Assembly: GCF_037176765.1 (NCBI RefSeq) | Contig: NC_090025.1 | Span: 142,038,758 to 142,102,757, forward strand | Reading direction: 5' to 3' | Length of the DNA stretch: 64,000 bases | Source of the DNA: Anolis sagrei | Taxonomy: Eukaryota > Chordata > Lepidosauria > Squamata > Anolidae | Shown: one piece after another, positions 44,301 through 59,300 of the stretch | Layout: the number at the start of each line of letters is the position of its first letter | How positions within the stretch are numbered: position 1 is the stretch's first letter | The notes under the pieces: model-generated | Seen by the model: only the letters and a program-made list of their open reading frames with translations | The model's database searches: none | Told to the model about the DNA's origin: nothing | Program-made: the position numbers and the translations under genes

Positions 44301-47300
44301 AGAACCCTCTTAGGCTGGATCTACACTCCCATACAAAATCTGTATTATCTGCTTTGAATTGGATTTTATGGCAGTGTAGACTCATATAATCCAGTTCAAA
44401 ACAGTTATGTAGATTTTTTTTTCATGTCAGAAGTGACTTGAGAAACTGCAAGTCGCTTTTGGTGTGAGAGAATTTGCCTGATTTGATAATCTGGATTATA
44501 TGGCAGTGTAGGTCCAACCCTAGGGAGTTGGGCAGGAATGGTTCAAATGATCGCTTTCAGGGCCGGTTTATGCAATGGTGGCTTTAACAGTGGAGAAAGG
44601 GAGCACAGAACTATAATAAAATATCCCCAAAAGGCAGCTTATGATTCTTAAGCATTATTTACGTGAAAAGATCAGTTGGAATGCATAACAATTCTGATCA
44701 AGATGTGTTGTCTGGTTAAAATAACAACTTTGGCATTGTCACAGGAAGTCATGACTCACTTAAAAAGGCAGCAACACTTGGCAGTAATAAAAAAGGAAGA
44801 CCGCCTTACAGATGGCTAGATTTGAGCAAGCTTTTTTTCTCGCTGCCCTAGAGACTAGGATGCGGAACAATGGCTTCAAACTACAAGAAAGGAGATTCCA
44901 TTTAAAATTAGGAAGAACTTCCTGACTGTGAGAGCTGTTCAGCAGTGGAACTTCTGCCCCGGAGTGTGGTGGAGGCTCCTCCCCACGGATACCAGATCAG
45001 CTTCTTCCCTTCTAACATTTCGAAAAAAACTCAAGACATGGCTTTTCGAGCAAGCATTTGCCAATACAGAGTAGCAGACATAGGAAAATTGGAACTGGAC
45101 AATGTTTTTAATAAGGATTCGTTAATGACTTATGTTTTATTGCTGTTGTTATGATTTTACTGGTGAAGGTGTCACCCACATATCTGGACCAATATAGTGG
45201 GCTTTTTGTTGCCGTTTCCAGGGCTTGTTTTTCAAAGTGTTCCATGTAGAAATTTGCTATGACCAGGCCGAGAGGGCTCCCTATGGCTACTCTATCTTTC
45301 TGTTTATAGAATTCATTGTCCCACTGGAAGTAGCTTGTGGTGAGGCAATGGTGAAGCAGGGCTGTGATGTTTTCTGGGAAATTCTGGTTGATTATTGTGA
45401 TGGTGTCTCCTACTGGGACCTTGGTAAATAGAGTCACCACATCGAAGCTGATCAGTTTATCATTAGGGTTGAGCTTGAGGTTGCTGATTTTTTCTATGAA
45501 GTGGGTTGAGTCCTTGATGTAGTGCCTAGTGAGCCCAATATGGGTTTTATAGCTGTGCGGCCAAACATTTTGCCAAATCATATGTGGGGGATGCCATGGC
45601 ACTCGATGGGTCTGAGCCAGGTGGAGTCCTTATGGATTTTTGAGAGTCCAGAAAGCCTAGGTGGGAATGCTTCCGATTTGCACAGTTGGCATATGTCAAG
45701 GTTAATTGGCAGATTTTTTTTTTTGAAAAATTAGGGTCAGCCATCTTTGCAGGCTTCCCTTATTTCTTCATGCTCCACCAAATATTGAAGATATTTTATA
45801 CTAAAATAATATAAAATACTATGAATTAGTTCTGAAAGACACGCTATTAGGATTTTTTATTTTGCTAAACAAGTACAGTACTTAAGAGAATCTAAAGCTT
45901 GCATGGATCTAAGGTGCATCTACATTGTAAAATTAATGCAATTTGACCCCAATGCCCTGGCCCTATGCTATGGAATCATGACAGTTGATAAAGTTTCCCT
46001 TAAAATAACCCATTCATAATTCTAAAAAGGTTATTTTGCATGTTTCTTGACTTCTTAACATTTCAGATTTGTTTTTTGATTTCTCAACATTCACAATTTC
46101 TTCATTGGCATACACAAAAAGAAAACTGGGCCAGATGGGTGGAGACAGGAAAAAAACTTGTTCTATTTCTTCACATTTCTATTGTCAGTTTGGAGATGAC
46201 ATCAGTTTATAATGTGTGTGTGTGTTTTAAATGTTTCTTAGACTATCAGTGTTTTGTAATGAAGTTGCATCTATTATCACACATTTTAAAGACGAGTTAA
46301 TATTTTATTTATTATAAAACCAGCATAATTCAAGACTTATTGACAATCTCCTTCTAAATAATTGCAGTTAAAATACAGGATGCAATAACCAAAAAGGATT
46401 ATGAAGTGATTGGACGGTTTGTCTTCATCGGTCCTTGGTGGAAAGTGAATGTAAAAGTTAAACAGTCTGGATCAAAGTACTATATGGATGGCTATCCATC
46501 TTACTTTCTACAGACTGATGCAGGGAAAAACCAAAAAGCGGTCGTTTCTCTTTTCTTTAACGAATGTGGTGTTCCTGAACCATTACGAACTGCATTTTGG
46601 GAGTGGTTTCCTAGAGGGTCTTCTCTAAACATTACGTGTCTTGAAGAAACATTAAATCAATTTAAGACGTCAAAACTTGCACAAGAACAAGTATCTACAG
46701 ACCCCAAAGAATTTGACATTTTTTATTATATTGAAAGTTCATGTAAGTATACACATATATCATTTATTATTTGTTAATTATTACACTGGTCTTAATTTAG
46801 TTAGAGAAATCTGAGTGTGTTAATATATGTCTATAGTATGATATAGAGCTTGATTTCTATTTATTCTTCTTAGTAATGTGGAAAAAAGGGTTGAATCATT
46901 TTTCTTTCATAAATTTAAATTCATGAGCATCATATCTGGATTGTTTTTTGTCTGTTGCTATCTTACATGCTGATATATAAAACCGCCCCTAAAGCAGTGG
47001 TTCCCAACCTTTTTTTGATCAGGGACCATTTGAACAGGGGCCACTTTGACCAGGAACCACTCTCCAACATTAGTACCAAAAGGGTTACAAATCCGTTTTT
47101 GTTTAACTTTAGATTCGGTTTGGTTATTTGGGTTGCTGATTCAGAAAATTGCATTGGATAGACCACATCAGCTCTAGTTTCTGATACAGAACATATGCCC
47201 TCCAGTAGTCGCCATCTGCTTGCTATTCCTGTAATTACGTATCACTGACTATCATAGGATTAGTGAAACTGGGCTTGATAGCAGCTAGTCTTATAATGCC

Positions 47301-50300
47301 AAAAACGAGGTCTAACACTTTTACATAGATTAATTTTGTTCTCATCCTTTTAAGCCAAGACATGTACAAAGCTTTTATATGTGCCCCGTGTCCTTTTATT
47401 GTCATATTCCATTTTCTGTGCAAACACTTCCTGGTTTGATTAATATTTATTATTTATGAACATTTGAAGTCAGTTACATTTAAGATTTAACATGAGGGTT
47501 ATCTGGAAAGTCAGGTTACAAGATTTTTTTAAAATACAAAGAATGAATATATTTTAATAAAACTTACAAGGATTGTAGCATAGGTATTACATTATTTTTC
47601 CACATAATCACTATTCAGTTCAATACATTTTGTCTTACGTGGGATGAGTTTTTGATGGCTGTGTTATAGAAATTTCCCTTTGCTTTTTTCAGCCGGTTTG
47701 TCACTTTGATTTTCACCTTATTGTAGTTGGAAAAGTGTTTTCCACCAAGGTGTTCTTTCAATTTAGTGAACAGATGACAGTCACTGGGTGTGAGATTGGG
47801 GCTGTGACCAAATGAAGTTAACAACTTGTGCTGCATGAGCGGTGTGTGGACGTGCATTGTCATGAAGGAGACTAGCATCCCATGACGTTTATTTTGGATG
47901 GCCCTGCGAAGTTTCTTCGTGGTCTCACAATATATTCCGTACCCATTTTTGCACATCCTGTCTTGACATTATGTCTCTCCATAAACTGACGCCATTTCAC
48001 TTTTTTTGTCTTGACATTACATCTTTCCATAAACTGAAGTGGCTTGAGAAACTCCAAGTTGTTGTCTGCAAGGACATTGCCCAGGGGACACCTGGATGTT
48101 TTTGATGTTTTACCATCCTTGTGGGAGGCTTCTCTCATGTCCCCGCATGGGGAGCTGGAGCTGACAGAGGGAGCTCATCCGTGCTGTCCCTGGATTTGAT
48201 CTTCTGACCTGTCGGTCTTCAGTCCTGTTGGCACAAGGGTTTAACCCATTGCACCACTGAGGGGCTCAATTTCACGATGAATCTCAGCGGCATTGATGCC
48301 TTTAGCATTTAGGTATTACAGTGCAAACTTCGCACTTGGAGGGAAACGGAATAAGGATGCTCATCTCTAACCTTCACCACAACACCAGTTGATAAGCTAC
48401 TGACCACTGGTACTACTCATTTGCTTCTGCTGGCTTACTGCTACACAGCAATGATACCAACTTCTCCCGAGAAAATTCCCTGCGAGAGCTATGTGCCTTG
48501 TAACCTTACTTTCCGGATAACCCTCATAACGACAACAACAACTAAAATAAGTAGTACATTTACTGTATCTAAGGATAAGGAACTCCATAAGAACTGCATA
48601 AGAACTGCTCCAGGAAATATATATATATATCTAAAAATAAAAACTGTTTGATTTTGTATAATTTTAAAGAAGGAGCCGTAACAAATTAAATTTAAAATTA
48701 ATGATCTCAGTGTGCAATCTCTTTGCTTGTTTGTTTCTGTAGCTGTAGGGAAAGCTGTACTATCAGCATTAGCCTTTCCTCTTGTGCTGGAATTCTTGCC
48801 AAAACTTCTGCCATGCAATGTTTCTGATTGCGTTCAATGGTATGTCCATGACCAAAAACATTGCGAATGTGATAAATTGACAACGCTGGAGAAAATCTTA
48901 AAGGAAGAGCCATGGAAACTTGGATTCAGCAAAGTAAGAACATGGATAAAATATTGCAGCAATTCATTTTGTAATTGAATTCATTTTTAAATACAATCCA
49001 ATTGAATAAATGTTACATTTCAAAAAATCTTGTTACTGTAAAATAATGCATTGTGCATTGGCATATCTTTGTCCCTAAAAGTTCACCGGGGCTCTTTCAG
49101 GAGCAAGACAACTATATTCACCTCTCCTCCTTATAAACATTTTGAACATTTCTGTCATTATTATAATTGGATATTGGTATTAAGCACATGTTGAGGTCAA
49201 CAGTCATTATTATACTGAGGATATACTGAGTCATTTTAATTTATTGAATCTGAGAAATCTTGTTATTTCAGCTGCATTTGGAATCAAAATGATTTAAGAA
49301 TGCATATAGGAAGGAATGTACAGGTTTTTAATCTTATATGCTGACTAATAGATTAATAAAATTTTAGAAGATCTGAGAATTTGAACTTTTCTTGCTTTTT
49401 GGAAAAATAGTACACTAATGTTTATGTAAGGTTAAAGTAACAGTATTTTGCTGTCTCTGAAAGATGACGTACAGGGAAGTTCATGCTAAACTGGCTGAAG
49501 CATCTTTCAAGGACTTGCATGACTGCAAACATCTTTATCAGAAGATTCCAATTTTGCAGAGGAATGCATTAATGCTGTATGGAAACCTCAAGGAACGCTG
49601 CAGACAGTGTGGACATACATATGAAGAACGAGATAAGTTGACAGATATGGTATCAAAAAAGATGCCTGTGGAAGAGGCCTGGCAGGCACTCAAATTTTTG
49701 AAGGATGAAGGGATAGTGATTACTGAAAAGAAGCTTGTGTTTATTCCACGGCTTTATGACGCCGAGAGGCAGATTGCTGACATTGTATATAGGCTCAGAC
49801 AAAACCCTCCATGGCACTTTCAGGTTGATGTTAAAGAGGTTCTTAATGATGGTTCATGTATTAATAGCCTCAGAGACTCGGACGATGAGAGTGAAGTAAG
49901 TGAAGAAAAACCTTGTGAAAGAGATCCAAAGGAATCTGGCAATGCTTCACATGAACAGGAAAACTGTAACGATGATTTCGAGTCTGAGGAGCGAACTCAG
50001 AGCAAGGAATCAAAATGTGAAGCAGAAGTGGATCCAGATCAAGGGAAGGCAATAGAACTTATTTGTTCTAATCCAGTGACTGTTATAAGTGGCAAAGGCG
50101 GCTGTGGGAAAACCACAGTAGTTAGCTACCTTTTCCGCTTTCTGATGAAGAAAGAAAATGAAGAAGTTACAAAGGCCTGCAATGATTTCGAAATGGACAT
50201 GGATGCACCCGAAGAATGGCAGACTTCCCATCAGTCTTCTAATGTGAAAACAAACGACTCTTTAAATATTTTATTTACTGCACCTACAGGGAAGGCAGCT

Positions 50301-53300
50301 GCTCTTTTGTCCAAGAAAACCAAGATTCCTGCTTATACTCTTCATCAGGTATGATTTATTTTTTTAAACCTTTCCTGTAAGGTGGTGCTTATTGCTGTAC
50401 TTTTCAATGTTTTAAACAAATTGAATGTCTTGGAATAATTCACATATTTGTTAGAAAAAATTCTTGAGAGCCCTTTGATTGTTTTAAGGCAGATTTCTGT
50501 CAGTTGCACTAGCTGACAAGGCCCATGATGAGGACTGCAGTTGCTGAACATGTGAAAGAAAAGTGTGAGGGCTAGTTCAGCAGTGTGATACAGTTGGGGG
50601 TTGCTGGGGCATTGTAACATCTTCAGCTTCTGCTAAGAGCACAGCTGTTTTCATCTTAAGTTGGCAGAATATGGTGCTCAGTGCTTCCTTTAGTGCTAGA
50701 CGGTAGAGTTGGGCCCGAATCACTGTTAATGAAAAGATTTGTAGTTTTCAGAGGGACATTTTCGTGTAATTTCCGAAAACAGAAAGGGAAGAAAGAGACA
50801 AAAAGACAAGTGAAACAAATTCAGAGAGATGATATTTTTGGAAAGAGTTAAATACACAAAATACCCAAGGCAGAGGCGTCTTTTTCTCTCCCTGGCAGAA
50901 GAAGCTTTCTCTATTTTTTTTCCCCATAAAAGGTTCCCTTCTTCTCTAGAGTGGTCCCTTGGAACTCACTTTCCCAGTGTCACTAGCATAGGGTGGCCAT
51001 TGAAAATTCCTCTTAGAGCATGATGGGAGTTGAAGTTTTCTCTCTCTCTCTGTCTCTCAGCCAATAAAAAGCCTGGTAGTGTCCATGTTCTGATTGGCTG
51101 AGAATGGACACAACCAGCGACTACGATTTCCAGAACCTTCTCTTGTGATTTGTCTTATTTTGAAAAATGTTGTTTGAAACTTAAAATAATTCTAAAAAAT
51201 CACTAGATTGGTGAATTGTTTTGAAACTTGGCAACTTATCATCTTGGTTTTACTTTGGGAAAGATGTGGATTTATATCATTTTTCTGAGTGTGTGTCTGG
51301 GGAGGCTTGTTTACAAGACACAGAGGGCTCTTGGTAGCCAATGGGGTTTGATTTCAGGACCAAACTCTGTGGATGCTGAGGGCTCGTTACATATAACACT
51401 GTAGTAAAATGACTTCTATAAACTGGCAAAATCAAGGTTGGCTTTTAAAAATTCTGCTTCAAATAATCATATAGCAACCATGCATGTTATAGATTAGAGA
51501 TTATACCTTGATCTGTGGCTTCAAGGATAATTTTAAACTGAGGTGGTCGGATACTCTGGTCTGTGGTTTGCAAGATCAGTGTAAATCATGGATTACAAAT
51601 TCCAGCCTCATAGTAAACTGTGGTTTATGGTCAGCATGAAACAGAAGATGAATCTGCTTGGGAAATTGACATGTTCATATCTGATCCTCTAAATCAGAAG
51701 TGGGATTCATGCAACCTTCGGGATATCGTTTTGTCATACGCTTTCATGGCCAGAATCACTCGGTTGCTGTGAATTCTCTAGGCTGTATGGCCATGTTCCA
51801 GAAGCATTATCTCCTGATGCCCAGACAGGAAGCAGCCAGGCTTTGAAGCTGCAATTCTATTCAGTGCTAACCAAGTTGGCCAATTGCAACACTCACACTT
51901 GCCTCCAGCAGACAAGAGTTCCTTGTCCCAACCTGGACATTCCACAAATATATATAAACTCAACTTGCCTAGTTTCCAACAGACCTCACAACCTCTGAGG
52001 ATGCCTGCCATAGATGTGGGTGAAATGTCAGGAGAGAATGCTTCTGGAACATGGCCATACAGCCCAGAAAATTCACAGCAACCCATCTTCTGGATATCAT
52101 TAGACTGTAATCCCTAGCAGCCCCAATGACAAGGAATGCTGGCAATTGAAACATCTGGAGGTGATTCCTACCTTTATTCTAAGTCAAACTTTTGCACCCT
52201 TCTTAATTTTTAAATACTGTGTTTTCTTTCAGGTCATGTACAGTTATTATGCATGGAGGGATAACGAGGGAGTCTCTCCATGGAAATTTTCTAGAGTCAA
52301 TGTATTAGTTGTTGATGAAGGAAGCTTGGTGCCTGTAGGAATCTTAAGCAACGTTTTAAAGTACTTGTTCCGGAATGCCAGGCTTGCAAAGCTTATTATT
52401 CTTGGTAAGTATAAGCAGTAGTGAAAAGTGAGAAAAATGAAATTTTATTTCACAATTCATGCAAATTTGTGAGAAAATCCAAACACTTTTTAGATCTTAG
52501 AGGTTCAAGCTGCAAGTGAATGCTTTCCCCTTTAATTTTGTCTCCATTGCATATGATATGTGGCTTAGTTGCCTACATACTTAATGTGTCCCTAAATAAT
52601 TGAATACAGGGCTTTGTTATGTTTATTTATTCTGTTGTGGGGCTGTTTTCATCTTCATACAAATCTAAGGGAAGTTAAACCTCCACTTGTCTGTATTGAA
52701 TTTTTTTTTAATGGCAGACCCAAGTGAATATTTTGTTATTTTGAAAAGCCCAATCTACCAGATTCAAAGCTTTTCTGAAGTTACTTGTTAACCTCTGGCC
52801 TGCTATAAAATCTAATTGAATACAATGTATATCCTCAAAAGTAAGCCTGCTGGTCTAGTTATTGCAGTAGACATTAACATAGTCAAAATCTTGATTTACA
52901 ACTGAATTGAGACATATAATTGCAGTTGAGGCACAACTCAGTGGAGATTGAAATGGCATTGCTTGGGATGGAGGTAACTTAATGTTCCTTTTAGATATTT
53001 ATCTTAGAGAACTCCAGTACACAGAAAAGAGATGAAGAGAAATACTTCTTTATGTTGTCTTTATGAATGGAGTATATTTAAAGTTAAATCAATTCTGTTC
53101 CCCATGGAAAGTATTTTAGTATTGCTGTATCATTGGGAGAATGACAAATACTTGTTCCCAAATACACTGTTCTGCATATTTTAATCACATTCTAGCTATC
53201 AAATCCATGCAACAAAAAAGGGGGTAGCATCTCTTTTAGTTTCATGTTATTACCCATCAAGAGTAGTTTGACACCACTTTAACAGCTAGGGCTCCATCCT

Positions 53301-56300
53301 GCGAATCCTGGATTTGTACTTTGGTGATGCACCAGCGTTCTTTGGCAGAGAAGGCTGAAGACTTTGTAAAACTATGACTCCCAGGATTCCACAGCAGCTA
53401 AAGTGGTGTCAAACTGCATTTTGTAGTGTAAATGTAGTTCTTAGTTCATATCAGGTACATTATACACGTTGGAACAATACTTGACGGTTGTCATATAAGT
53501 CAACTCTGCATGGAGGGACTATACAGTCTATATACTGTATATACTCGAGTATAAGCCTAGTTTTTCAGCCCTTTTTTAGGCTGAAAAGGTCCCCCTCGGC
53601 TTATACTTGATTCAAGGTTATTTATTATTTTACTCTGTTGTTGTTCTTGTTATTATTATTAAATGTATTATTTATGCTATTACTGTTATTACATTTCCAT
53701 TAGTTTACTCTATTATTATTATTATTATTATTACTATACTACTACTACATTTATTATTTTACTCTATTATTATTGGAAGGATATGTAAGCACATTTACAT
53801 TGAAGAAGGTTAGAATAATGGTTTAATCGGAGTTGGAAAGTCCTATCTTAAATTACAGTTTTATGTAAATATGATGCCTCAATTAATGTAATTGTATTGA
53901 TATCTATTTTTATTCTGAAATTTATCAGTAGCTGCTGTATTTCCCACCCTTGGCTTATACTCCAATCAATCTGTTTTCCCAATTTATTGTAGTAAAATTA
54001 GGTGTCTCGGCTTTTATTTGGGTCGACTTACACTCAAGTATATATGGTATTTGGACTACAACAAGGAATTCTACACGCACATCCATATAATATATGCTTA
54101 AGCTCCTCCATGCAGAGGGGGATTCTGGGGCACTCAAAATCCTTTGCCACATGGATGAATAATATTTGTGTAAGTCCCTTCTAAACACTTAGAATGATAA
54201 GTGTTGACCTTTATTTATAATTTGACCCCTATATCCATGAAAGTGGGATCTGCAGTTTCATTCAGACAATTACAACAAAATATATCCTCTCTAGGTATTT
54301 TCTGGGTTATCCAGCACAACTATGATATTCTTGGGCCAGAAGCCTTTCATTTCAATAGATTTCCCCCAGTTTTGCATATCCACAAAAAGTCTGGGATCAT
54401 ACCCTCGTGGATACTGGGATCATACTGTACCTAAAATCAGTTCTCAAGTGGGAAGATTTCAGCAGGCTTGAGGAAATCTCAGGTTTCGTGGAAGTATAAA
54501 AAATACATATGGAGAGGGGCATAAAAACAATCCAGTGTGAAGACTGTTGGGCGAGTGGGCTTATCAACCAAAGACCCTCCTCATAAATGCACAGCAGAGT
54601 AACTTAGCAGCAGCAGCAGTGTGACTCAGCACCAGTAGCCAAAAGTGAGAAAAATAACAAAAACATACAGAGCAATGTTATATCTTCCATAGAAGGCTTT
54701 TCTTTATAGTTAAATAATATAGTTACACTATTTACAATAACAAGGTTTCCACAACACAAATAAAACCTTTTATACTTCCTTCTTTGCTTCCATGCTGGGC
54801 TTCTTCCTCATACAGATAAACAGCTTCACTCTCGCAAAGCCTCTCACAACGAACTTATACTGGAGCTTCACACAGTAGCTTTTTACACACAGCATCCTTT
54901 ATACTGGAGCTTTGCACATAAGGCTTTATACATGAGGCCTTCAACCTGGGGCTTATCTCATCAAAGCTTTTCACACCAGACTTTCTTACACCAGGCCTTT
55001 TCATACCGAGGCCTACCTCAAAATCAGGCCTAATAACAATGAGGCCTATTGTCCCACTGAGGCGATTCTCACAAAGAGAGGCTTCTCTCACACTGAGAGC
55101 TCTCTCAGACTGCGGCACACCAGCTTATATTGAACCGCAGCTTCTCTGAGCCACTGCATCCATTTAACCCTTTCAGTGCTTGACTCACATTTTTTGTAAT
55201 CAAAAAATGCCTAGTTAATTTTTTAATTTTTTTTTACAAAGACAATGTGCTCTCATTGACTTTGGAAATGTGGGAGAACAAATTCAAAAAGGAACTCATG
55301 GTTGTCAGATATCCTTGATGTCAATGTGCAGTATTTTATTGCTGGTCACATGTATAAAAGGATTTGATTTGTGTCAGTGCTCTGCTATGATTGATGTGGT
55401 TGGGGTTTACTATAAGCAGTTTATTAAGAAGGAAAGACAAATGTAATTTTATTGTTGAATATATATTTGCATTATATTTAGGTGATATTAGGCAATTACC
55501 CAGTATTGAGCCTGGTAACACATTGGCTGACTTTTTTGCCAGTTTGAAATCAAGAGGTTGGTGTACAGAACTAAGGACCAACCATAGATCTGAGTCTCAG
55601 TTAATTGTGGAGAATGCAACAAGGTAAGATTTAAATAAAAATCGACATATTCAGTTGCTACAAATCATGTTTTATTGCAGCATGAAAAGTTGACTCCCAT
55701 TAGTGTGCCCTTGAGCCATCTAATTATACATGAACAAATGTTTAGAAAGTTTGCTGTCATTGCACTATTGTATTTGTCACAGTAGAAATGTGAGAAATAA
55801 ATAACAAACGTTTGTATCTAGTGGCAATTTAAAAAAATAATCTGAGTCATTTAGAATTTTTCTGTCTGCCTGTTTTTCATTTTTTTAAAATGATCCCATT
55901 ATTTAGAATACTCTGTCCAAGTTTAGCTCTGTTGGAATTGCATGGTTTTGCAACCATATGTATGTTGTATAATGGGAGGATGCAACTGACTGTATTTGTG
56001 TGTGAAATGAAATAAAGCTGATGTTAAAAATTTATCAAGCAGTCAGGTAATAATGTCAGCAAAATGTTCATCTCTGACTAAATAATGCCTAACCAGTCTG
56101 AAACATTTATGTTTGCCCTTTTGATATAGAATCTCTCAGCAGAAATATCCAGTGTTTGATCAAGTGCTGAAATTTTCCCAAAGCGATAAAAAATGGCCAA
56201 TGCCAAGTCCCGAGAAAAAATTTATTCTTCTTGTTTTACCTGCTGAAGATGGTAGTAACTGTAAGTTTTAAATGTTAAGAGATCACTTTTTAACTACTGC

Positions 56301-59300
56301 TCATATCTAATACATGTGGAGATGTTCAGATTAAGTTTAATTTATTACATAATTTAGGAGTAGAATCTCCTTAGTTTTTCATGCTCTGATTTATTAAAAC
56401 AAAACAAAATTAGGACTACTGTGATCTTCTGAAATGGATCAAATTTTTCAAAGTAAGACATTATTTCTCAGTGGCTAATGTACAGCAAATCTGCGTTGTG
56501 ATCCTGAATACGTATTACTAGTGATCAGGTCAAGTTCCCACCTATAATCCCCTTGTTGTTCTAAAGTTATTTTCTAGTTTCAAATAACTGGCACAGTTTT
56601 ATCTGCTTCCCTTAAAAAGATGGAGTTGATTTAATATTCCACTATGTGCAATACTTTCAATTTGCTGAATGTAGTTTTAGGATAGGGACTGGTTACATAT
56701 ATGAGGGTGAGTCAAAAATTATGCGCACTCTGGTTGTACAATTTATTTTAATTCACTTTCAGAAAAGACAAATACATTATTTTTGGATATAGTCTTTCTT
56801 CTGTTCAATACATTTTGCCTGTCTGTCAATAAGGTCTCATATTTCCTAATTAAAAAATGTTTTCAGCTGAGCTGCAAGCCACAAGTGCACTGCTGTCTTC
56901 ATGTCTTTATCAGTCGTGAATCTTTGTCATCGTAGAGCTTCTTTCAGAGTCCATCAGGCCATACTCTGATGGGGTAAAATCAGGATTATAGGAAGGATGC
57001 TTTAACACTTCAAAACGAAGGTTTTGGATATTGTCAACAGTATGAACAGCAATTTTCAAATGTGCATTGTCATATAACAACACAGCACTCTGGATAGCAG
57101 TCCTCTGTGTTTTGCCTGAGTACTAGGCTTCATCTCTTCAGTGAACCCATTTGGTTCCCTGAAAGAAGCCCTACAGTGACAAAAAGTCATGTCTGATGAA
57201 GAGGTGAAGATAATCATGCATTTATGGCTTGCAACTCAACCTAAAATGTTTTTAAATAAGGGAAACTTGTTGGCAGATGGACAAAACGTATTGGAAAACA
57301 GGGAGATTATGTTGAATTTATTTTAATCAACTTTCAGAAAAGGCAAACACATAATTTATTTGTCTTTTTTGAAAATTGATTAAACTAAATTCTATAGCCA
57401 GAGTGTGGATAATTTTGTATTCACCCTCATATTACTTGAGACATTGAATTACACCTACAGTCATCCCTAACCTTTGGAAGGAGCACTGTCTGAAAAGCGA
57501 AGAAGGTGTGCAGAGATTCCCACTGAATCCAACCTTTACTCTCACATTTGGAACTTGAAGAGTCTTTTCAGTCTGTTAAGTAAGAGCATGGTCTGTGTTG
57601 GAATGAGAAGAGCAAAGGGAGCACTTGCACTGTGAACCTTCCTCTTCAGCATAATAGAGAGGGGAGGGGATGGATTTGGCAGTTATGGGTCTCTAAGTAC
57701 TCACACTGGTTGTATGGAAGTTCTTTGAAGGCTCCACATTGTCCCACGTGTGAGATGCAGCTAGGCTTTGCATAAACTAATAGTCAATACATATTTTGCA
57801 TAATTAAAAAAATAAAAATACCCATTTGTTCTGTTATTGATCCTTATCTGTTTTTTCTTGTAATTAGATTTGCAGTCAGCTATAATGGCTTTGCTTGAAA
57901 GTGGCCCAGGACTGCAAGATCATACACAGTCACAGTTCATTACTTTCAGAAGGTAACAAGTGCATGTGTGTAGGCATGATAGATCTTCTATTAGCTGTGC
58001 ACTAAAATGTACAGAGATAATTGAGAAGTGATGCTGCATGTCTTTTAATTATGGAGATGTACATGGGAGGATTTTGCATTATGATATTTCCTTCAACCTT
58101 TATTCCTTTGCTGTCAATTAATTTTATTTATTTTCCAGTTGTTAGGGGTGAATCCTGGATAATATTGATCAAATACAACAACAAATAGTGACTAAAGGTA
58201 GAAATAGAGAAAGTATTCTCACAGAATAGGAGGCATAAGAAAGAAAAGATGTATTCATCCTAACCCTTAGGATGGTTAAGGGAGGGGTAATATATTATCA
58301 ACTGAGCTGGTAGAGACTAACCTGGGATTGGGAACACTTTGATTCAATCGGTGATGTAGCCTCACTACAGAATTCTAGCAGTTTGACACCATTTAAACTG
58401 CCATGGCTTAATAGTACAGGATTCTGGGATATGGAGCTCTGTGATATATTTAGCCTTGCCAGTCATAGAGCTGTGGTTCCACAACAGACTATAAATCCCA
58501 GATTTCTATAGCATTGTGTAATGATGGTATTTACTACCAACCTGGTATTGGTGTTTCCTAGCTTGCAGAGAAAGTACATAAATAGAATCCCTTCATAATA
58601 ATGATAGTATCTTGTTAGCATTTGTAATACAAGAAAGGTTATGGTGCATGAGCATAAACCATGATGGTTTTAAGTCCTAAACTGTTCTTATTGTTCCCCA
58701 AATGCATTTCTAGGCGTTCTTGACTTGGCTGCCTTCTCCATCCTTTGATCAGTCAGTGGTTCTTATGTCCATTTACAGTAGTCTGAGCTTCTGTTAATAA
58801 TAGTGACCCATAGTAATGGGAATTATATCCGGTGGTATCTTCCATATAATATTTCTGTCAGATCAACAAAATTCAAAACTAAAGTGATTCCAGTATAGCA
58901 TGGCCCCTGTATCGCAGAAGATAATGTTCCTGGGCTTCCTGTGGATATATAAAATTGCCAATAATAGTGAACCTATTAAAATGAAGGATTTATGGCCAAA
59001 TAATATCATATGGTTCTGCTGGAGGATGTAGAAAATGTCTAAGGAGAACATACTTCATTGCATGTGGATAAATGTAACCATGGATTCCTGTCTCATTGAT
59101 ATGGACGTTGTTCTGTACTAACAGTATATAACTGACAAACTCTCATTCACTTAGCTGTTACAGCTTTTAATGATGGCATTAACTGCCCACATTCCTTTCT
59201 GCTTCTTCAGGTAGCTGTAGAATAAGCTGTAGGTAAAGTAAGCTGTTACTTTGAGTGGATAATTGAAGACTGAGATCAGAAAATATTGGGTTTCTGCTGT

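Noticed and set aside
45108-45602. Telomerase-like host reverse transcriptase
   Set aside because: The text fits Penelope-like elements and the catalytic motif is broken.
47235-47423. Minus-strand frame in HELB intron 2 as a gene
   Set aside because: No recognisable domain. It lies between a hAT fragment and a mariner, with composition like the surrounding intron.
51884-52117. 77-codon frame as an alternative HELB exon
   Set aside because: It is inside the fold-back repeat, and the flanking exons 4 and 5 already join in frame without it.
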